Of a stretch of DNA of 64,000 nt, positions 8,161 through 16,637 are shown piece by piece. Made by a program: the position numbers and the translations under genes. The stretch comes from VBOC01 sp964512655. Lineage in GTDB: Bacteria > Bacteroidota > Ignavibacteria > UBA10030 > SZUA-254. The DNA lies in NCBI GenBank assembly GCA_964512655.1, contig CAZEJT010000002.1:1-64000 (forward strand), written 5' to 3'. A model generated the notes under the pieces. That model did not search any database. It had not been told where the DNA came from and was given only the letters and a program-made list of their open reading frames with translations. Position 1 is the stretch's first letter; each line of letters starts with the position of its first letter.

Positions 8161-8186
8161 GTATACTATCAAATATCTCATATGTT
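8161..8186. repeat. Right copy of 26-bp direct repeat
   Basis: GTATACTATCAAATATCTCA plus TATGTT matches 7988-8013 at 22 of 26 positions. It lies 19 bp beyond the recO stop codon. Confidence 0.7.
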
Positions 8187-8204
8187 TCACCGTCACTCAT
8201 TCTG

Positions 8205-9002
8205 CTACGGTCTCACATCCGAGTCGAGCATCCGCGAGAACACGCTTTCCGATCTCAGAGGACGCAAGTCCGGAACGTGATGGCGCAGATACTTCCAGAG
8301 GAACTCACGCACTCCATCACCTGTCGGAGCGTCGAGCAAAACGCCGTTGGCCGATTCCGCATCGGGTGCCTCGGAGAGTCCTCTCAGCGCATCGAATACG
8401 GGCCTCGAGAGAAGCACGATGTGACCTCCCTCGGGAGGGCACGACTCGCACAGCGCACCCCCGCGGTCGAGGTGGAAGCGGATCAACGCCCCGGTAAGAT
8501 TCCCCTGGGCAAGAGTTTTTCCGCAACCGGCACATCGGTTGAAGAAAGGCTGGAACCCGAGAATCTTCGCCAGCCGTACTTCAAACAAATATAACACGCT
8601 GGAGGGGTTTTTAGTTGCATCATCGGCCGCGGCGAGAGACCCGGTGAGAAGCGAGAAGAGAGCTTCGTTCTCCTCCTCCTCCCGCGTCACCAGCCACACG
8701 AGCTCGATCATGCTCATCCCCGCGGCCATCCGGTCAAGGTCCTCGGTGAGCCGGCGGAAGGAGCTGATGCGGTCCGACTGTGAGAGGGTTTGAAGCTCCC
8801 GCCCCTCTTTCTTATACACGATGATGAGGTTGTGAGACATCGGCTCAAGGGAGGAGCCGAACCTGCCGGGGGATCGGCGGGCGCCTTTGACGATCGTGGA
8901 AAGGCGGCCGAAGCGGCGGGTGTAGAAGGTCACGATCTTGCTTGTCTCGCGGAAGGGGATCGACCTGAGGACGACAGCTTCCGTTTTCTCTATGCTGCTC
9001 AT
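8205..9002 (-). CDS. recO: DNA repair protein RecO
   Basis: RecO loads RecA with RecF and RecR and anneals single strands. The 265-residue protein has the N-terminal OB fold (EAVVLRSIPFRETSKIVTFYT, LSTIVKGARR) and a four-cysteine zinc site (CAGCGKTL and CESC) in the C-terminal part. Its start overlaps the mtnA stop by 4 nt, so translation is coupled. Confidence 0.93.
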   Translation of the reverse strand: MSSIEKTEAVVLRSIPFRETSKIVTFYTRRFGRLSTIVKGARRSPGRFGSSLEPMSHNLIIVYKKEGRELQTLSQSDRISSFRRLTEDLDRMAAGMSMIELVWLVTREEEENEALFSLLTGSLAAADDATKNPSSVLYLFEVRLAKILGFQPFFNRCAGCGKTLAQGNLTGALIRFHLDRGGALCESCPPEGGHIVLLSRPVFDALRGLSEAPDAESANGVLLDAPTGDGVREFLWKYLRHHVPDLRPLRSESVFSRMLDSDVRP

Positions 9003-10033
9003 CCCGCCCTTCTCGCGCGGAAATCAAAAGGCGGGCGATGGACGCCCCCTTCAGTTATGATCGCTGTGATAAGTCCGGCGCCGGTAACATCGAAGGCGGG
9101 CGCGTATGCCCGTATTCCGGAGGGTGCGATGCGCTGCCCGGAGAGTTGAACGACTTCCTCGCCGCTCCGCTCCTCGATCGGGATCTGATCGCCCGAGGCC
9201 GTTTCGGGATCGATGGTCGTCATGGGCGCGGCAACGTAGAACGGGATGCCATGATGCCGGGCGGCAACTGCCAGCGCGTACGTCCCGATCTTATTCGCCG
9301 TGTCCCCGTTGGCGGCGATCCTGTCGGCGCCGACAACGACGAGATCGACGTGCTGCAGCCGCATCGCCGCCGCCGCCGTCGAATCGGTCATCAGAGTAAC
9401 GTCGATACCGGCTCTCTTCAGCTCCCACGCGGTGAGGCGCGCTCCCTGAAGGGCGGGACGCGTCTCGCCGGCGTACACTCGTATCCGCTTCCCCATCCGG
9501 GCCGCGGTGGTGATCACGCTCTGTGCAGTTCCCGATCCCCCGGTCGCAAGTGCGCCGGTATTGCAGTGGGTGAGGATGACGGCGGGGTCGGGAACGAGCG
9601 CAGCGCCGTGCTCGCCGATGCGGCGGCACTTCTCTGCATCCTCGCGGTGAATCGCTATCGCTTCCGCCTCGAGGAGCGAGCGCGCCTGCGCAGCCGAGGC
9701 CGCTTTCTCCATAACGTTCCTCATGCGCTTCAGCGCTGCGAAGAGGTTGACTGCGGTCGGACGGGTCGACGCGAGCTCGTCGCTGGCATCTTCGACATCG
9801 CGTGAGAGGGCGCTGATGGCGGAGGCGTTCGACCCCGCCGCGGCCAGCGCGACCCCGTATGCCGCGGCGATTCCGATGGCGGGGGCCCCGCGTATGCGGA
9901 GAGATCGGATGGCTTCGGCGACTACCCGGTAGTCGTCCGTCTCGATCGTGGTTTCTTCAAGAGGCAGCCTGGTCTGGTCTATGAACCGTATGGTGCTGCC
10001 GAGCCACTCAATGGACTTAGTGGGCGACTTCAT
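8999..10033 (-). CDS. mtnA: S-methyl-5-thioribose-1-phosphate isomerase
   Basis: MtnA converts methylthioribose-1-phosphate to methylthioribulose-1-phosphate in methionine salvage; relatives act on 5-deoxyribose-1-phosphate or as eIF2B-like proteins. The sequence has the family motifs RIRGAPAIGIAAAYG (about 47-61), ILTHCNTGALATGG with the catalytic Cys (about 153-166) and DLVVVGADRIAANGDTANKIGT with the catalytic Asp (about 230-250). Length 344 is normal. It sits between a PfkB kinase and recO; no mtnK, mtnP or mtnBCD is in the window. Confidence 0.93.
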   Translation of the reverse strand: MKSPTKSIEWLGSTIRFIDQTRLPLEETTIETDDYRVVAEAIRSLRIRGAPAIGIAAAYGVALAAAGSNASAISALSRDVEDASDELASTRPTAVNLFAALKRMRNVMEKAASAAQARSLLEAEAIAIHREDAEKCRRIGEHGAALVPDPAVILTHCNTGALATGGSGTAQSVITTAARMGKRIRVYAGETRPALQGARLTAWELKRAGIDVTLMTDSTAAAAMRLQHVDLVVVGADRIAANGDTANKIGTYALAVAARHHGIPFYVAAPMTTIDPETASGDQIPIEERSGEEVVQLSGQRIAPSGIRAYAPAFDVTGAGLITAIITEGGVHRPPFDFRARRAG

Positions 10034-10042
10034 GCGCCCGGG

Positions 10043-10966
10043 TCACGCCATGACCTCTTCGTCGAATTTCGAGAGCTCTCTGAACTCGCGGAAGCGGTCA
10101 TGGATTTCAATAGGGGTCAGATCCTTCAGGCGGTTCAGGCTGAACTGCTCCACGCAGAAGGATGCGAGCGCGCTCCCATAGATGACGGCGCGCTTGCAGT
10201 TCTCCTCCGAATGGTCGTCTGTTTTGGCGAGCCAGCCGATGAATCCCCCCGCGAATGCGTCGCCCGCGCCTGTCGGGTCGTTGATGATCTCGAGGGGATA
10301 GGCGGGAGCGGAGAAAATGATCTTCTCGGTCACAAGGAGAGCCCCGTGCTCCCCCTTCTTGATGATGATCATCTTCGGCCCCATCGCGATGATCCCCTTC
10401 GCCGCCCTGATGAGGTTCGGCTCATTGGTGAGCTCCCGGGCCTCGCCGTCGTTGACGATCAGGACATCCATGAGTTTCAGGGTCCGCAAAAGCTCGTTCT
10501 TCTTCCGCTTGATCCAGAAGTTCATGGTATCCCCCACCACAAGGCGGGGCTTCTCGATCTGCTCAAGCACGCGGCGCTGGAGGTCGGGATCGATGTTTCC
10601 GAGGCAGACGTGGGTGGTCTTCCGGAACGACGCGGGAATCACCGGATCGAAGTGTTCGAAGACGTTGAGCTCCGTGTACAGGGTGTCGCGGGTGTTCAAA
10701 TCGTACTTGTACCGGCCTCCCCACCTGAACGTCCTCCCTTCCTTGACGATCTGGAGCCCTTCGAGATCCACGTCGCGGCTCTCCAGGAATTCGATGTACT
10801 CCCTGGGGAAGTCTCCCCCCACAATCCCCACGAGCCGGATCGGGGCGACGAAATAGCTCGCGGCGGCACTGATGTACGTCGCCGATCCGCCGAGAGCGTT
10901 CTCGACGCGCCCGAAGGGGGTTTCAATCGTATCGATGCCGAGCGAACCGACTACCAGAAGGCTCAT
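10043..10966 (-). CDS. PfkB-family sugar kinase
   Basis: Ribokinase-like kinase. The N-terminal segment VVGSLGIDTIETPFGRVENA and the glycine motif LGGSATYISAAASYF are present. The C-terminal PfkB signature DPTGAGDAFAGGFIGWLA carries the catalytic Asp. The 307-residue length is typical. It ends 9 bp before mtnA, so the two are very likely co-transcribed. The substrate cannot be read from the sequence; the context makes 5-methylthioribose or another 5-modified ribose a candidate, but adenosine-type or plain sugar kinase activity is also possible. Confidence 0.88.
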   Translation of the reverse strand: MSLLVVGSLGIDTIETPFGRVENALGGSATYISAAASYFVAPIRLVGIVGGDFPREYIEFLESRDVDLEGLQIVKEGRTFRWGGRYKYDLNTRDTLYTELNVFEHFDPVIPASFRKTTHVCLGNIDPDLQRRVLEQIEKPRLVVGDTMNFWIKRKKNELLRTLKLMDVLIVNDGEARELTNEPNLIRAAKGIIAMGPKMIIIKKGEHGALLVTEKIIFSAPAYPLEIINDPTGAGDAFAGGFIGWLAKTDDHSEENCKRAVIYGSALASFCVEQFSLNRLKDLTPIEIHDRFREFRELSKFDEEVMA

Positions 10967-11024
10967 GGGGACTCACGCCAATCTATGAAAACGGGTTCCA
11001 AAGCTCAATCGTCTGCCGCCGCGG

Positions 11025-12650
11025 CTACTGGCTTCCGCGCGCCGTCTGCGGTTGAGACATCGGCTTGCGCGGAAACTTTGTGTCTCTCATCGCCGCGTCG
11101 TACGCGAAAGCGGCCATGATAACAGACGCCTGCTTCAGGTCGTCCGGCTGCGCCCTGTCGTAGACATCCATCGTCGAATGGTGCGTCCGCGAGTCGTACT
11201 CGAGCGGGTCCTGTATGAACTGGAATCCCGGCAGGCCGATGGCATCGAAGGAAAGATGGTCGGTTCCCCCCGTGTTCTGAAGCGTGAGCGTTGATGCGCC
11301 CATCTCCCTGAACGGGACCAGCCATGAACGGAAGATTGGACGGGCCGACTCGTTGCCCTGCATGTGCACGCCGCGCACCTTGCCGCTTCCGTTATCATTA
11401 TTAAAATAGACCGAGAATTGCTCGGCTTCCGGTTTCAGTTTGAGCGGACCCTGGACCGTATCGGAAGGTCCTGCTTCGCGTTCTCCGAAATGCTGCGTCA
11501 CATACGCATGTGAACCCAGGAGGCCTTCTTCCTCGCCCCCCCAGAGTCCGATGCGGATCGTCCTGCGCGGCTTGAGGCCCGAGGTCTTCAACAGGCGCAT
11601 CGCTTCAAGGCACACAGCCGATCCCGTGCCGTTGTCGGTGGCGCCGGTGCCTCCGTGCCACGAATCGAAATGGGCGCCGATCATCACGATTTCATCCTTC
11701 AGGTCGGATCCCGGCAGCTCGGCGATGATGTTATAGCTCGAATCTTCCTTGTAGAAATTCACGTCGAGCTGCATCTCCAGTTTCGGATGCTCCCCCTTCT
11801 GGATCATGCGGACCAGACGGTTATAGTGTTCGGCCCCGACCGCGATCTGCGGAATAATCTTTGGCGCCTTCGGATCGTAGACGCTCTTCCGGCGCGCGAA
11901 CGGGGTGTCCGGTGGATACGCGACACCGGCCTGCTGTACGAAAATATTTCCGCCGTCTCCCCGGCTGATCGTGAGAATGGCGGCAGCTCCTTCTTTCTCG
12001 CACATCTGCTGCTTCTCAAAGTCCACCATTCCTCTCGCCCTCATTTCGGGGGTAAGCCGGGGGCGCCTGAACCCGCCCCGGCCCTGGGGCATGTCCGCAT
12101 TGGCCAGTTTCAGGAGCGTCGAATCCGCGTCCCGCGAGGCCTCGGGATCGAAGTGTGCCTTGATCTCGCGCGGTTCAGTAAGGAGCACATACTTTCCTTT
12201 CAGCTTTCCCTTGTATGTCGCCACGGCGCTGTCCGTCTTCGCGTCGAAGTAGACGATCTCGCCGGTGACCGTTCCTCCGGTGCCGGGAGACCATGCCTTG
12301 GGATACGAGATCAGAGGAAAGGTCTGAGACCCGATCACATTGGCTGAATAGCGCTTGAGCTCCCAGCCGCGTCCGAATGGTCCCCACGGCTCGAGATGCG
12401 CGTTCTCCAGGCCCCAGGAGCTCAGTTCTCCTCTCGCCCATTCGGCCGCCCTCTTGAATCCGGGCGATCCCGTGAGGCGGGGTCCGTAGACGTCCGAGAG
12501 ATAACTGAGGATGTCCATGACCTGCGAGCGTGACATTCCCTCATCCTTGATCTTCGCGATCGCGGAGGTATCGATCTTCTCATCGGGGGTCTGCGAATAC
12601 GCAGTTCGCGCCGCGAGAAAAAGCAGAACAACCAGTAGACGTTTTAGCAT
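11025..12650 (-). CDS. M28 family metallopeptidase with PA domain
   Basis: Secreted zinc aminopeptidase/carboxypeptidase. The start at ATG 12650 has AGAGG six bases upstream and opens a signal peptide (MLKRLLVVLLFLAARTAYSQ); the GTG six bases earlier is less likely. The N-terminal domain (LSYLSDVYGPRLTGSPG) is followed by a PA-type insertion (about 130-270). The M28 metal ligands are visible: GAHFDSWHGGTGATDNGTG (His, Asp), GGEEEGLLGS (Glu-Glu), FNNDNGSG (Asp) and GTDHLSFD (His). It lies beside a second M28 gene, 39 bp apart, and the pair may help peptide feeding. Confidence 0.92.
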   Translation of the reverse strand: MLKRLLVVLLFLAARTAYSQTPDEKIDTSAIAKIKDEGMSRSQVMDILSYLSDVYGPRLTGSPGFKRAAEWARGELSSWGLENAHLEPWGPFGRGWELKRYSANVIGSQTFPLISYPKAWSPGTGGTVTGEIVYFDAKTDSAVATYKGKLKGKYVLLTEPREIKAHFDPEASRDADSTLLKLANADMPQGRGGFRRPRLTPEMRARGMVDFEKQQMCEKEGAAAILTISRGDGGNIFVQQAGVAYPPDTPFARRKSVYDPKAPKIIPQIAVGAEHYNRLVRMIQKGEHPKLEMQLDVNFYKEDSSYNIIAELPGSDLKDEIVMIGAHFDSWHGGTGATDNGTGSAVCLEAMRLLKTSGLKPRRTIRIGLWGGEEEGLLGSHAYVTQHFGEREAGPSDTVQGPLKLKPEAEQFSVYFNNDNGSGKVRGVHMQGNESARPIFRSWLVPFREMGASTLTLQNTGGTDHLSFDAIGLPGFQFIQDPLEYDSRTHHSTMDVYDRAQPDDLKQASVIMAAFAYDAAMRDTKFPRKPMSQPQTARGSQ

Positions 12651-12689
12651 AAGCACCTCTGAGGATTAGTGTGTGGTGGTGGGCACTCC

Positions 12690-14087
12690 CTACAACCCTT
12701 CCTGCGCAATTGCGTACGACAGAATCGCTATCGAAATCGCCCCAAGCTCCAGTTCCCTCTCGTTCACCTTATCAATCGTATCGCTGTCCGAGTGGTGATA
12801 GTCGAAGTAGCGCTGGCCGTCGACATGGAGTCCGATTGCCGGCACCCCCTTCTTGGCAAGTTCTGAGATATCGGCGCCCCCGCCCCCCTTCTGGATCCGG
12901 TCCGCCTCGATCGGTTTCAGGAGGTATTCCCATCGCGCAACCTTTCCGACTGTCAACGAATCTGCCTGTACCCCGAATCCCCGGGGTGAAAAGCCCCCCG
13001 CGTCGGTTTCAATTGCCGCGATCGGCCGCTCTCCCGGCCGCCCTCTCTCTGCGTACGCCTTCCCTCCGCGCAAGCCATTTTCTTCATTCATGAAGAGCAC
13101 AGCGCGGATAGTCCGTTTCGGTTTGAGGCCGAGCTCGTTCAGGAGCCGTAGTGCTTCCAGCGAGTGGCAGACGCCGGCGCCGTCGTCGTGCGCCCCGCGG
13201 CCTTTGTCCCAGCTGTCCAGATGGCCGCCGACGACGATCACTTCTTCGGGATGCTCTGCGCCGGTGAGCTCCCCGACGACGTTCGCAGACTCCGTATCCG
13301 GAAGCATCTGGCAAGAGAGCTTCAGTGTCAGCCGCACACCGGCCCCCGCCCTGACCAGGCTGTCGAGGAGATTCGCTCCGATGGTGCTGACCGCCGCGGC
13401 AGGGACCTTGGGAAGGCTGTCATTGTAGTTCATCGCGCCGGTGTGAGGCACGTCGTCGATGCGGCTTGTCATCGAGCGCACCAGCGCCGCGATTCCGCCC
13501 GCGCGGGCGGCTTCCGCTGCGCCCTGCGATCTCTGGTTCACCGCGCCTCCGTACGCTTCAAAGGTGCTGAATTTGCTTCGATCGAAGGGCCGGTTGAAAA
13601 AGATGATCTTACCCTGCGCCTTCCCGCTCATTGCGCGCAGTTCGTCGAAAGACTGCACCTCCACCACCTCTCCGGTGACTCCATCGGCGGGGGTTCCGAT
13701 GCTTCCCCCCAGCGCGCAGATGCTCAGCCGCAGATCATTCCGCGCCGGGCCGCTGACCGTCGCTTCTTCAACGGAACCTCGCACCCAGTGGGGCACGGTC
13801 ACCAGCTCAAGATGGACGTTCTGGAATCCAAGCCGCTTCATCGTCCTCTCCCCCCACGACACGGCAAGGGCGGCGGAAGGCGATCCGCTCAGGCGAGCCC
13901 CGACGGAGGTCGTGAGCTCCCGCAGCATCGGATATGCCTGGCCGGAGCCGAGGCCGGCGGAGACAATCTGAGCGGAAATCTTTTCGTAGGGTCGGAGTTC
14001 CTGGGCTTCCGGGGTCTGAGCGGCACAGAGGAGAAACAGCAGAGGCGTAACAAGACAATAAAAAGCGGTGGCGGCGCACAAACGCAT
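12690..14087 (-). CDS. M28 family metallopeptidase (carboxypeptidase Q-like)
   Basis: Second secreted M28 peptidase, about 465 residues, with a signal peptide (FYCLVTPLLFLLCAAQ). The metal site reads GGHLDSWDKGRGAHDDGAG, MNEENGLRGGKAYAE, ETDAGGFSPRGF and FDYHHSDSDT. The N-terminal and PA-like parts match plasma glutamate carboxypeptidase/CPQ-type members. ATG at 14087 or TTG at 14093 are possible starts; GGAAGGA lies upstream of both. A promoter (TTGAAT-16-TATATT) precedes it, and the next M28 gene follows in the same direction. Confidence 0.9.
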   Translation of the reverse strand: MRLCAATAFYCLVTPLLFLLCAAQTPEAQELRPYEKISAQIVSAGLGSGQAYPMLRELTTSVGARLSGSPSAALAVSWGERTMKRLGFQNVHLELVTVPHWVRGSVEEATVSGPARNDLRLSICALGGSIGTPADGVTGEVVEVQSFDELRAMSGKAQGKIIFFNRPFDRSKFSTFEAYGGAVNQRSQGAAEAARAGGIAALVRSMTSRIDDVPHTGAMNYNDSLPKVPAAAVSTIGANLLDSLVRAGAGVRLTLKLSCQMLPDTESANVVGELTGAEHPEEVIVVGGHLDSWDKGRGAHDDGAGVCHSLEALRLLNELGLKPKRTIRAVLFMNEENGLRGGKAYAERGRPGERPIAAIETDAGGFSPRGFGVQADSLTVGKVARWEYLLKPIEADRIQKGGGGADISELAKKGVPAIGLHVDGQRYFDYHHSDSDTIDKVNERELELGAISIAILSYAIAQEGL

Positions 14088-14147
14088 AGACAATCGTTCC
14101 TTCCGGAAGTTTAAGCGCGGGCGAAGCGGTGACTCAGAAAACGGGGA

Positions 14148-14175
14148 AATATACGAAAAAATTAGGGAAATTCAA
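14148..14175 (-). promoter_or_regulatory. Promoter of the M28 peptidase pair
   Basis: TTGAAT, 16 bp, TATATT on the minus strand; the predicted transcript starts near 14141, about 54 nt before the start codon. Confidence 0.6.
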
Positions 14176-14212
14176 CCGTCCTGAACGGACGGCGTAATCT
14201 ACTGACGGGGGG

Positions 14213-14250
14213 AAAGAAACGCCCGCCCCGCGACGTTGTCGTGGGGCGGG
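14213..14250 (-). terminator. Terminator downstream of PDZ-protein gene
   Basis: CCCGCCCC(A)CGAC and GTCG(C)GGGGCGGG form a long GC-rich hairpin on the minus strand, followed by GTTTCTTTCC. It lies about 10 bp past the stop of the PDZ-protein gene and separates it from the M28 genes. Confidence 0.7.
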
Positions 14251-14259
14251 ATAATGAAG

Positions 14260-15270
14260 CTACATCGATCTCAAGTGGTTGTGGATATCCCTGCGGAGCC
14301 CCTGCAGCTCCTCTCTCAGCTCGCTCTGGACTTTTCTGACGGCCTCCCGGATTGCGCGCAGCGTACGCTGAGCCATCCCGTGGTAGCTGTGCGGGTCCGC
14401 CATGGCTGCCTCGTTCAAATGCTCCAAATCCATTTGCAGAGAGGTGTCGTCTTCATCACGGTCGGATTCATCATCGGCTTCGGCTTTAAGTTTAAGCTGA
14501 ACAGTTCTCCCCTTTCGCAATACATCCACCGAAACATCGGAGTCGCTCCTGTCCGAAAATTCCTCCCTCAGATCGTCGATTCGCCTGACGGTATTCCCGC
14601 CTGCTTTCACGATCACATCCCCGGCCTTGAATCCGGCCTTGTCTGCCGTCGAACCGGATTCAACTTCGGTCACGAGAACGCCCTTATTTCCCGGGACCTC
14701 GAAATACTCGGCAAGCTGTTTTGTCAGCTCTTCGACCTGGAGGCCCTGGAATTCACTCGTCATGCTGAACATGTGGAGGGGGCCCGGGACCCGGGGAATT
14801 CTCATGAACGGCCGGTTCCCAAAGCTGTAGGAGTAGGAGGACGTTCTTGGCTCGCGCGAAATTGTCGCGGTGAGCGTCTTGTGCTCGCCTTTCCTGACCA
14901 CTTCAATCTTGACATCCGACTTCGACTTTACTTTGCGCACAGCCCGGACGAGATCCCCGGAGTCCTCCACCTTGTCGGAGCCGAACTTGATAATGACGTC
15001 ACCCTCGCGAACCTCCGCCTTGTCGGCGGGGCTCTCCTCCTCGACCCCTGAGACGTACGCTCCCTCGTTTACCGTGAGGTGGTGTCGGTCCTTCAGCTCT
15101 TTTGTGACGTCCTGGATTGAGACTCCGAGCCGGCCCTGGCTGCCGGAGCTGTTGAAGACCCAGGTTCGCGCCGATGAACGCGACTGGGCCGATCCGGTTG
15201 AGGTGCTGATCGAAAACGCGAGAGCCGTGGCGCAGAGCGCTACGGCGGCAATGCGGGAAAGGTAGTTCAT
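14260..15270 (-). CDS. Exported protein with two PDZ domains
   Basis: A 336-residue protein with a signal peptide (MNYLSRIAAVALCATALAFS, cleavage near GSAQ). It has two PDZ domains, about 46-130 (GRLGVSIQDVTKEL ... GDVIIKFGSDKV) and 175-260 (GVLVTEVESGSTADKAGFKAGDVIVKAGG). No protease triad is present. The C-terminal 70 residues are charged and helical (LRAIREAVRKVQSELREELQ), likely a coiled coil. It resembles HtrA-type PDZ regions without the enzyme, so a scaffold or protease-adaptor role in the periplasm is inferred, not shown. Confidence 0.82.
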   Translation of the reverse strand: MNYLSRIAAVALCATALAFSISTSTGSAQSRSSARTWVFNSSGSQGRLGVSIQDVTKELKDRHHLTVNEGAYVSGVEEESPADKAEVREGDVIIKFGSDKVEDSGDLVRAVRKVKSKSDVKIEVVRKGEHKTLTATISREPRTSSYSYSFGNRPFMRIPRVPGPLHMFSMTSEFQGLQVEELTKQLAEYFEVPGNKGVLVTEVESGSTADKAGFKAGDVIVKAGGNTVRRIDDLREEFSDRSDSDVSVDVLRKGRTVQLKLKAEADDESDRDEDDTSLQMDLEHLNEAAMADPHSYHGMAQRTLRAIREAVRKVQSELREELQGLRRDIHNHLRSM

Positions 15271-15369
15271 GGAATCTCCTGTGAAAATGGTGAGCTGTAC
15301 GATCTATTCGTCCCGCTGATTAGACACGTATACGCTGAATTGGTTGACAAGTGACATGCCCTGGCCGGA

Positions 15370-15834
15370 TCAGCGAATCTGTGTCAAATTTGCGGCTTCT
15401 TCCCCGCCGACAATAAAATCGTTCACAATCCGCAGGCCTTCGCGCTGTCCGGGCCAGACGAGCATCCTCGCAGAGGTGTCGCGGTCGAACCATCCGAACT
15501 GGCAGTGCTCGGCGGAGAGGCGTGGAGATGAGCCTTCGGCGGTCTCCGCGGCAAAGAGCGGGCTCAGGCTGATACTGTCGCGCTTCCGGTCGTAAAAGGA
15601 ATTGACATGCGGCACCGCCCAGAACCGCTCCGGCTCCAGCCCCGTTTCTTCCCGCAGCTCCCTCAGGGCCGCATCCACGGCGCTCTCCCCCTCACGAATG
15701 GACCCGGTCACATACTGCCAAATTCCGGGATAAAGCTTTTCGCTTTCCGCTCTCCTGAGCAGAAGATAGAGGGCGCGGTATGCTTCGCGTTTGAAGACGC
15801 ACACCTCTATAGTAGTGGTTACCGGCTGCGACAT
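15370..15834 (-). CDS. NUDIX hydrolase
   Basis: A 154-residue NUDIX-fold pyrophosphohydrolase. The NUDIX box is complete: GSIREGESAVDAALRELREE then TGLE (GX5EX7REUXEEXGU). The front part (VTTTIEVCVFKREAYRALYLLLRRA) resembles dihydroneopterin-triphosphate pyrophosphatases and related sanitising enzymes, but the substrate is unknown. The true start is the ATG at 15834, only 2 bp after the pseudouridine synthase stop. A longer open frame upstream is merely antisense or out-of-frame sequence of that gene. Confidence 0.85.
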   Translation of the reverse strand: MSQPVTTTIEVCVFKREAYRALYLLLRRAESEKLYPGIWQYVTGSIREGESAVDAALRELREETGLEPERFWAVPHVNSFYDRKRDSISLSPLFAAETAEGSSPRLSAEHCQFGWFDRDTSARMLVWPGQREGLRIVNDFIVGGEEAANLTQIR

Positions 15835-15836
15835 GC

Positions 15837-16559
15837 TCAACTCCCCGGTTCGTGGAGCAAAACGAGTTCCTCTTTCGAAAGGTACCGCCACTCTCCTTCC
15901 TTGAGCGCCCCGAGCGCGCATCTGCCGATTCTGATCCTCTTGAGCGAGACGACGCTGTAACCGAGTTGAGCGCACATGCGGCGTATCTGGCGGTTCTTCC
16001 CCTGCACGATCGTCATTTCGATCGTGTTTCCCTTTCTTCTCGATACGACGGCGGGGAGAAGCCGCGCCCCGTCGAGGAGCATTCCCTCCCGAAAAGCGTT
16101 CAGATCGGCATCGGCAATGCGACGGTCGAGTCCGACGGTGTAGGTCTTGGGGACTCTCGATCGGGGGTTGGTCAGCAACTCTCCCAGCCGGCTGTCGTTC
16201 GTGAAGACCAGCATGCCTGAGGTATCCTTGTCGAGCCGCCCTACCGGAAAAAGCCACTTCCCCGTCTCCCCCAGTGCATCGTACACGGTCGCGCGGCCCC
16301 GTTCGTCGCTTCGGGTTGTGACCAGGCCCGCGGGCTTGTTGAGCAGGATCGTGAGCTTGCGTTCACCCCGAAGCGGCACGCCGTCTACCTGAAGCCGGTC
16401 TCTGCCGGGAACGCAGCGCACGGACGGGTTCGTCACCACCTTGCCGTTGAGTCGCACCCGTCCTCCCCTGATGAGCTCAACGGAGTTCGAACGGGACGCG
16501 TAGCCAAGTTTTGAGAGAGCGCGCCCCAGGCTTACGCGCGCGGGCAACCTCTCAGCCAT
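15837..16559 (-). CDS. RsuA/RluB/RluE-family pseudouridine synthase
   Basis: rRNA pseudouridine synthase. The N-terminal S4 RNA-binding domain (LGRALSKLGYASRSNSVELIRGGRVRLNG, residues about 9-60) is followed by the catalytic domain with the nucleophilic aspartate in GRLDKDTSGMLVFTND. The end of the domain (GKNRQIRRMCAQLGYSVVSLKRIRIG) is typical. Length is 240 residues, close to RsuA and RluB. Which uridine is modified cannot be decided. It heads a two-gene unit with the NUDIX gene. Confidence 0.92.
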   Translation of the reverse strand: MAERLPARVSLGRALSKLGYASRSNSVELIRGGRVRLNGKVVTNPSVRCVPGRDRLQVDGVPLRGERKLTILLNKPAGLVTTRSDERGRATVYDALGETGKWLFPVGRLDKDTSGMLVFTNDSRLGELLTNPRSRVPKTYTVGLDRRIADADLNAFREGMLLDGARLLPAVVSRRKGNTIEMTIVQGKNRQIRRMCAQLGYSVVSLKRIRIGRCALGALKEGEWRYLSKEELVLLHEPGS

Positions 16560-16581
16560 GCCCGGCGCGGCGCTTCATGAA

Positions 16582-16614
16582 GAAGCCCGGCCCACTCACG
16601 GTGAACCGGGCTTC
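16582..16614 (-). terminator. Hairpin terminator after membrane-protein gene
   Basis: GAAGCCCGG and CCGGGCTTC form a 9-bp perfect stem with a 15-nt loop, 24 bp past the stop at 16638. The following T tract is short (TTCTTC), so termination may be weak. Confidence 0.6.
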
Positions 16615-16637
16615 GGAATTGTCTCGCCGGACGGCGT

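Noticed and set aside
15835..16257. Long N-terminal extension of the NUDIX protein
   Set aside because: It overlaps the pseudouridine synthase gene in another frame and is Arg-rich shadow sequence; the NUDIX fold begins at MSQPVTTT.
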